Positions 57,918 to 64,000 of a stretch of DNA of 64,000 bases are shown one piece after another. Numbering within the stretch: the stretch's first letter is position 1; each line of letters starts with the position of its first letter. Source of the stretch: Nematostella vectensis (Eukaryota; Cnidaria; Anthozoa; Actiniaria; Edwardsiidae); assembly GCF_932526225.1 (NCBI RefSeq), contig NC_064040.1:4213681-4277680 (forward strand), in the 5' to 3' direction. The notes beneath the pieces are model-generated. The model did not search any database and was not told where the DNA came from. It was given only the letters and a program-made list of their open reading frames with translations. Both the position numbers and the translations under genes were made by a program.

Positions 57918-60900
57918 GACTTCACTAGATACTTTTTAGTAATTTCTTTTCAGATAGCTCAAACACCTCACTCCCTCCCCTCCCCTAACACATCCTTGCC
58001 TCTCTACCCTCTCCTGACACATCCTTGCCTTTCTCTCCTCCCCTGACACATCCTTGTCCTTCTCCCCTCCCCTGACACATCCTTGTCTTTCTCCCCTCCC
58101 CTGACAAATCCTTGCCTCTCTACTCTCCCCTGACACATCCTTACCTCTCTACCCTCTCCTGACACATCCTTGCCTTTCTCCCCTCTCCTGACACATCCTT
58201 GCCTTTCTCTCCTCCCCTGACACATCCTTGTCTTTCTCCCCTCCCCTGACACATCCTTGCCTTTCTCCCCCCCCCTAACACATCCTTGACTTTCTTCCCT
58301 CCCCTGACACATCCTTGCCCTTCTCCCCTCCCCTAACACATCCTTGACTTTCTCCCCTCCCCTAACACATCCTTGCCTTTCTCCCCTCTCCTGACACATC
58401 CTTGCCCTTCTCCCCTCCCCTGACACATCCTTGCCTTTCTCCCCTCCCCTAACACATCCTTGCCTTTCTCCCCTCCCCTAACACATCCTTGTCTTTCTCC
58501 CCTCCCCTGACACATCCTTTCCCCCTCCCCTCACCTAACACATCCTTGCCCCCTCCCCTGACTTCACTAGATACTTTTTAGTAATTTCTTTTCAGATAGC
58601 TCAAACACCTCACTCCCTCCCCTCCCCTAACACATCCTTGCCTCTCTACCCTCCCCTAACACATCCTTGCCTTTCTTCCCTCTCCTGACACATCCTTCCC
58701 TCCCTACCCGCTCCTGACACATCCTTGCCCTTCTCCCCTCCCCTGACACATCCTTGCCTTTCTCCCCTCTCCTGACACATCCTTGCCTTTCTCCCCTCTC
58801 CTGACACATCCTTGCCTTTCTCTCCTCCCCTGACACATCCTTGCCTTTCTCCCCTCCCCTAACACATCCTTGCCTCTCTACCCTCCCCTAACACATCCTT
58901 GCCTTTCTTGCCTCTCCTGACACATCCTTCCCTCCCTACCCTCTCCTGACACATCCTTGCCCTTCTCCCCTCCCCTGACACATCCTTGCCTTTCTACCCT
59001 CTCCTGACACATCCTTGCCTTTCTCCCCTCTCCTGACACATCCTTGCCCTTCTCCCCTCCCCTGACACATCCTTGCCTTTCTCCCCTCCCCTAACACATC
59101 CTTGCCTTTCTCCCCTCCCCTAACACATCCTTGTCTTTCTCCCCTCCCCTGACACATCCTTTCCCCCTCCCCTCACCTAACACATCCTTGCCCCCACCCC
59201 TGACTTCACTAGATACTTTTTAGTAATTTCTTTTCAGATAGCTCAAACACCTCACTCCCTCCCCTCCCCTAACACATCCTTGCCTCTCTACCCTCCCCTA
59301 ACACATCCTTGCCTTTCTTCCCTCTCCTGACACATCCCTCCCTCCCTACCCTCTCCTGACACATCCTTGCCCTTCTCCCCTCCCCTGACACATCCTTGCC
59401 TTTCTCCCCTCTCCTGACACATCCTTGCCCTTTCTCCCCTCTCCTGACACATCCTTGCCTTTCTCTCCTCCCCTGACACATCCTTGCCTTTCTCCCCTCC
59501 CCTAACACATCCTTGCCTCTCTACCCTCCCCTAACACATCCTTGCCTTTCTTCCCTCTCCTGACACATCCTTCCCTCCCTACCCTCTCCTGACACATCCT
59601 TGCCCTTCTCCCCTCCCCTGACACATCCTTGCCTTTCTACCCTCTCCTGACACATCCTTGCCTTTCTCCCCTCTCCTGACACATCCTTGCCTTTCTCTCC
59701 TCCCCTGACACATCCTTGCCTTTCTCCCCTCCCCTAACACATCCTTGCCTCTCTACCCTCCCCTAACACATCCTTGCCTTTCTTCCCTCTCCTGACACAT
59801 CCTTCCCTCCCTACCCTCTCCTGACACATCCTTGCCCTTCTCCCCTCCCCTGACAAATCCTTGCCTTTCTCCCCTCCCCTGACACATCCTTGCCTTTCTC
59901 CCCTCCCCTAACACATCCTTGCCTTTCTCGCCTCCCCTGACACATCCTTGCCTTTCTCCCCTCCCCTGACACATCCTTGCCTTTCTCCCCTCTCCTGACA
60001 CATCCTTGCCTTTCTCCCCTCCCCTAACACATCCTTGCCTTTCTCCCCTCTCTTGACACATCCTTGCCTCTCTACCCTCCCCTGACACATCTTTGCCTTT
60101 CTCCCCTCCCCTGACACATCCTTGCCTTTCTCCCCTCCCCTAACACATCCTTGCCTCTCTACCCTCCCCTAACACATCCTTGCCTTTCTTCCCTCTCCTG
60201 ACACATCCTTCCCTCCCTACCCTCTCCTGACACATCCTTGCCCTTCTCCCCTCCCCTGACACATCCTTGCCTTTCTACCCTCTCCTGACACATCCTTGCC
60301 TTTCTACCCTCTCCTGACACATCCTTGCCTTTCTCTCCTCCCCTGACACATCCTTGCCTTTCTCCCCTCCCCTAACACATCCTTGCCTCTCTACCCTCCC
60401 CTAACACATCCTTGCCTTTCTTCCCTCTCCTGACACATCCTTCCCTCCCTACCCTCTCCTGACACATCCTTGCCCTTCTCCCCTCCCCTGACAAATCCTT
60501 GCCTTTCTCCCCTTCCCTGACACATCCTTGCCTTTCTCCCCTCCCCTAGCACATCCTTGCCTTTCTCGCCTCCCCTGACACATCCTTGCCTTTCTCCCCT
60601 CCCCTGACACATCCTTGCCTTTCTCCCCTCTCCTGACACATCCTTGCCTTTCTCCCCTCCCCTAACACATCCTTGCCTTTCTCCCCTCTCTTGACACATC
60701 CTTGCCTCTCTACCCTCTCCTGACACATCCTTGCCTTTCTCCCCTTCCCTGAGGCATCCTTGCCTTTCTCCCCTCCCCTGACACATCCTTGTCTTTCTCC
60801 CCTCCCCTGACATATCCTTGCCTCTCTACTCTCCCCTGACACATCCTTGCCTCTCTACCCTCTCCTGACACATCCTTGCCTTTCTCCCCTCTCCTGACAC

Positions 60901-63900
60901 ATCCTTGCCTTTCTCCCCTCCCCTGACACATCCTTGCCTTTCTCCCCCCCCCTAACACATCCTTGACTTTCTTCCCTCCCCTGACACATCCTTGCCCTTC
61001 TCCCCTCCTCTAACACATCCTTGACTTTCTCCCCTCCCCTAACACATCCTTGTCTTTCTCCCCTCCACTGACACATCCTTGCCCTTCTCCCCTCCCCTGA
61101 CACATCCTTGCCTTTCTCCCCTCCCCTAACACATCCTTGCCTTTCTCCCCTCCCCTAACACATCCTTGTCTTTCTCCCCTCCCCTGACACATCCTTTCCC
61201 CCTCCCCTCACCTAACACATCCTTGCCCCCTCCCCTGACTTCACTAGATACTTTTTGGTAATTTCTTTTCAGATAACTCAAACACCTCACTCCCTCCCCT
61301 CCCCTAACACATCCTTGCCTCTCTACCCTCCCCTAACACATCCTTGCCTTTCTTCCCTCTCCTGACACATCCTTCCCTCCCTACCCTCTCCTGACACATC
61401 CTTGCCCTTCTCCCCTCCCCTGACACATCCTTGCCTTTCTCCCCTCCCCTGACACATCCTTGCCTTTCTCCCCTCTCCTGACACATCCTTGCCTTTCTCC
61501 CCTCTCCTGACACATCCTTGCCTTTCTCTCCTCCCCTGACACATCCTTGCCTTTCTCCCCTCCCCTAACACATCCTTGCCTCTCTACCCTCCCCTAACAC
61601 ATCCTTGCCTTTCTTCCCTCTCCTGACACATCCTTCCCTCCCTACCCTCTCCTGACACATCCTTGCCCTTCTCCCCTCCCCTGACACATCCTTGCCTTTC
61701 TACCCTCTCCTGACACATCCTTGCCTTTCTCCCCTCTCCTGACACATCCTTGCCTTTCTCTCCTCCCCTGACACATCCTTGCCTTTCTCCCCTCCCTTAA
61801 CACATCCTTGCCTTTCTCTCCTCCCCTGACACATCCTTGTCCTTCTCCCCTCCCCTGACACATCCTTGTCTTTCTCCCCTCCCCTGACAAATCCTTGCCT
61901 CTCTACTCTCCCCTGACACATCCTTGCCTTTCTCCCCTCCCCTAGCACATCCTTGCCTTTCTCGCCTCCCCTGACACATCCTTGCCTTTCTCCCCTCCCC
62001 TGACACATCCTTGCCTTTCTCCCCTCCCCTGACACATCCTTGCCTTTCTCTCCTCCCCTGACACATCCTTGCCTTTCTCTCCTCCCCTGACACATCCTTG
62101 TCCTTCTCCCCTCCCCTGACACATCCTTGTCTTTCTCCCCTCCCCTGACAAATCCTTGCCTCTCTACTCTCCCCTGACACATCCTTGCCTTTCTCCCCTC
62201 CCCTAGCACATCCTTGCCTTTCTCGCCTCCCCTGACACATCCTTGCCTTTCTCCCCTCTCCTGACACATCCTTGCCCTTCTCCCCTCCCCTGACACATCC
62301 TTGCCTTTCTACCCTCTCCTGACACATCCTTGCCTTTCTCCCCTCTCCTGACACATCCTTGCCTTTCTCTCCTCCCCTGACACATCCTTGCCTTTCTCCC
62401 CTCCCCTAACACATCCTTGCCTCTCTACCCTCCCCTAATACATCCTTGCCTTTCTTCCCTCTCCTGACACATCCTTCCCTCCCTACCCTCTCCTGACACA
62501 TCCTTGCCCTTCTCCCCTCCCCTGACAAATCCTTGCCTTTCTCCCCTCCCCTGACACATCCTTGCCTTTCTCCCCTCCCCTAACACATCCTTGCCTTTCT
62601 CGCCTCCCCTGACACATCCTTGCCTTTCTCCCCTCCCCTGACACATCCTTGCCTTTCTCCCCTCTCCTGACACATCCTTGCCTTTCTCCCCTCCCCTAAC
62701 ACATCCTTGCCTTTCTCCCCTCTCTTGACACATCCTTGCCTCTCTACCCTCCCCTGACACATCTTTGCCTTTCTCCCCTTTCCTGAGGCATCCTTGCCTT
62801 TCTCTCTTCCCCTGACACATCCTTGCCTTTCTCCCCTCCCCTAACACATCCTTGCCCTTCTCCCCTCCCCTAACACATCCTTTCCCCTCCCCTCCCCTCC
62901 CCTGACAAATCCTTGCCTTTCTCCCCCACTGACACATCCTTTCCTCCCTCCCCTCTCCTGACACATCCTTGCCTTTCTCCCCTCCCCTGACACATCCTTG
63001 CCTCTCTACCCTCCCCTGACACATCCTTGCCTCCCTCCCTTCTCCTGACACATCCTTGCCTCCCTCCCTTGACACATCCTTTCCTCCCTCCCCTCTCCTG
63101 ACACATCCTTGCCCCCTCCCCTCCCCTGACACATCCTTGCCTTTCTCCACTCCCCTGACACATCCTTGCCTCCCTCCCCTCTCCTGACACATCCTTGCCT
63201 TTCTCCCCTCCCCTAACACATCCTTGCCTTTCTCCCCTCTCTTGACACATCCTTGCCTCTCTACCCTCCCCTGACACATCTTTGCCTTTCTCCCCTTTCC
63301 TGAGGCATCCTTGCCTTTCTCTCTTCCCCTGACACATCCTTGCCTTTCTCCCCTCCCCTAACACATCCTTGCCCTTCTCCCCTCCCCTAACACATCCTTT
63401 CCCCTTCCCTCCCCTCCCCTGACAAATCCTTGCCTTTCTCCCCCACTGACACATCCTTTCCTCCCTCCCCTCTCCTGACACATCCTTGCCTTTCTCCCCT
63501 CCCCTGACACATCCTTGCCTCTCTACCCTCCCCTGACACATCCTTGCCTCCCTCCCTTCTCCTGACACATCCTTGCCTCCCTCCCTTGACACATCCTTTC
63601 CTCCCTTCCCTCTCCTGACACATCCTTGCCCCCTCCCCTCCCCTGACACATCCTTGCCTTTCTCCACTCCCCTGACACATCCTTGCCTCCCTCCCCTCCC
63701 CTGACACATCCTTGCCTTTCTCCCCTCCCCTGACACATCCTTGCCTCCCTCCCCTCCCCTGACACATCCTTGCCTTTCTCCCCTCCCCTGACACATCCTT
63801 TCCCCTCTCCCCTTCCCTGACACATCCTTGCCTTTCTCCCCTCCCCTGACACATCCTTGCCTCCCTCCCCTCCCCTGACACATCCTTGCCTTTCTCCCCT

Positions 63901-64000
63901 CCCCTGACACATCCTTGCCTCCCTCCACTCTCCTGACACATCCTTGCCTCCCTACCATCCCATGACATATCCTTGGCCCCCTCCCCTTCCCTGACACATC
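57918..64000. repeat. 29-bp C/T-rich minisatellite (~200 copies) with higher-order structure
   Basis: Unit CTGACACATCCTTGCCTTTC plus TCCCCTCCC, 29 bp. The array runs to the window end and lies in a FANCL intron. A unique ~60-bp block (starting GACTTCACTAGATACTTTTT) interrupts it at 57918, 58560, 59202 and 61237. Spacings of 642, 642 and 2035 show block duplication. The - strand has no stops in any frame of the unit, so long false open frames (up to 375 codons) cover it. The strand asymmetry (C/T versus A/G) is strong. Confidence 0.97.

Noticed and set aside
57936-63997. Many long - strand open frames (up to 375 codons) with a 29-residue period such as GEKGKDVSGEGRKAR
   Set aside because: The 29-bp unit has no stop in any - strand frame, so open frames are automatic. 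No start context, splice sites or homology; FANCL runs through the region on the same strand as intron.

Overview
This is a eukaryotic, animal window. Almost every gene is split by phase-conserved introns with GT..AG ends, and the genes are single-copy metazoan families: DHX57, spastin, ADCK1, AP4S1, FANCL and a stathmin-domain protein. The exon layout is close to that of vertebrates, introns are short and AT-rich, and there is also a secreted expansin/chitin-binding gene. This fits a cnidarian such as a sea anemone. The species call is inference, not proof.

Layout. 1-2722: the first coding exon of a DHX57-like gene (- strand), with a 33-bp minisatellite in the intron after it. 3137-15193: spastin (+), 16 coding exons, sharing a ~0.4-kb divergent promoter region with DHX57. 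It carries a 63-bp array at the end of exon 2 and a ~4.7-kb 31-bp array at the end of exon 14. 16764-22354: ADCK1 (-), 8 coding exons, interrupted by a 1-kb inverted-repeat transposon inserted at a 5' splice site. 22956-23883: remnant of a tyrosine-recombinase element. 25306-28843: AP4S1 (-), 5 coding exons including a 12-nt microexon, with a LINE fragment in one intron. 28879-30963: a small divergent gene (+) with an RIIa/Dpy-30-like segment. 33061-47127: a secreted two-domain expansin with a CBM14 chitin-binding domain and a long charged tail (+), split by a 6.6-kb 28-bp array. 50273-55231: an acylated stathmin-domain protein (+). 56264-57839: the 3' half of FANCL (-). 57918-64000: a 29-bp array inside a FANCL intron.

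Tandem repeats fill roughly a third of the window. The most unusual feature is where they start. In four cases (spastin exons 2 and 14, expansin exon 3, the FANCL RING exon) the repeat unit is a copy of the exon's last 14-34 bases plus the 5' splice site after it, so each array is a series of duplicated splice donors. A fifth array repeats the end of the AP4S1 coding sequence, stop codon included. I report this as a shared, possibly undescribed mode of minisatellite birth at exon edges. It has consequences for splicing, mainly in spastin.

Functionally the genes are not an operon: microtubule severing (spastin), mitochondrial kinase-like (ADCK1), AP-4 vesicle coat (AP4S1), Fanconi E3 ligase (FANCL), and an extracellular or cuticle-type chitin-associated protein. 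The divergent pairs (DHX57/spastin and AP4S1/small gene) probably share promoters.
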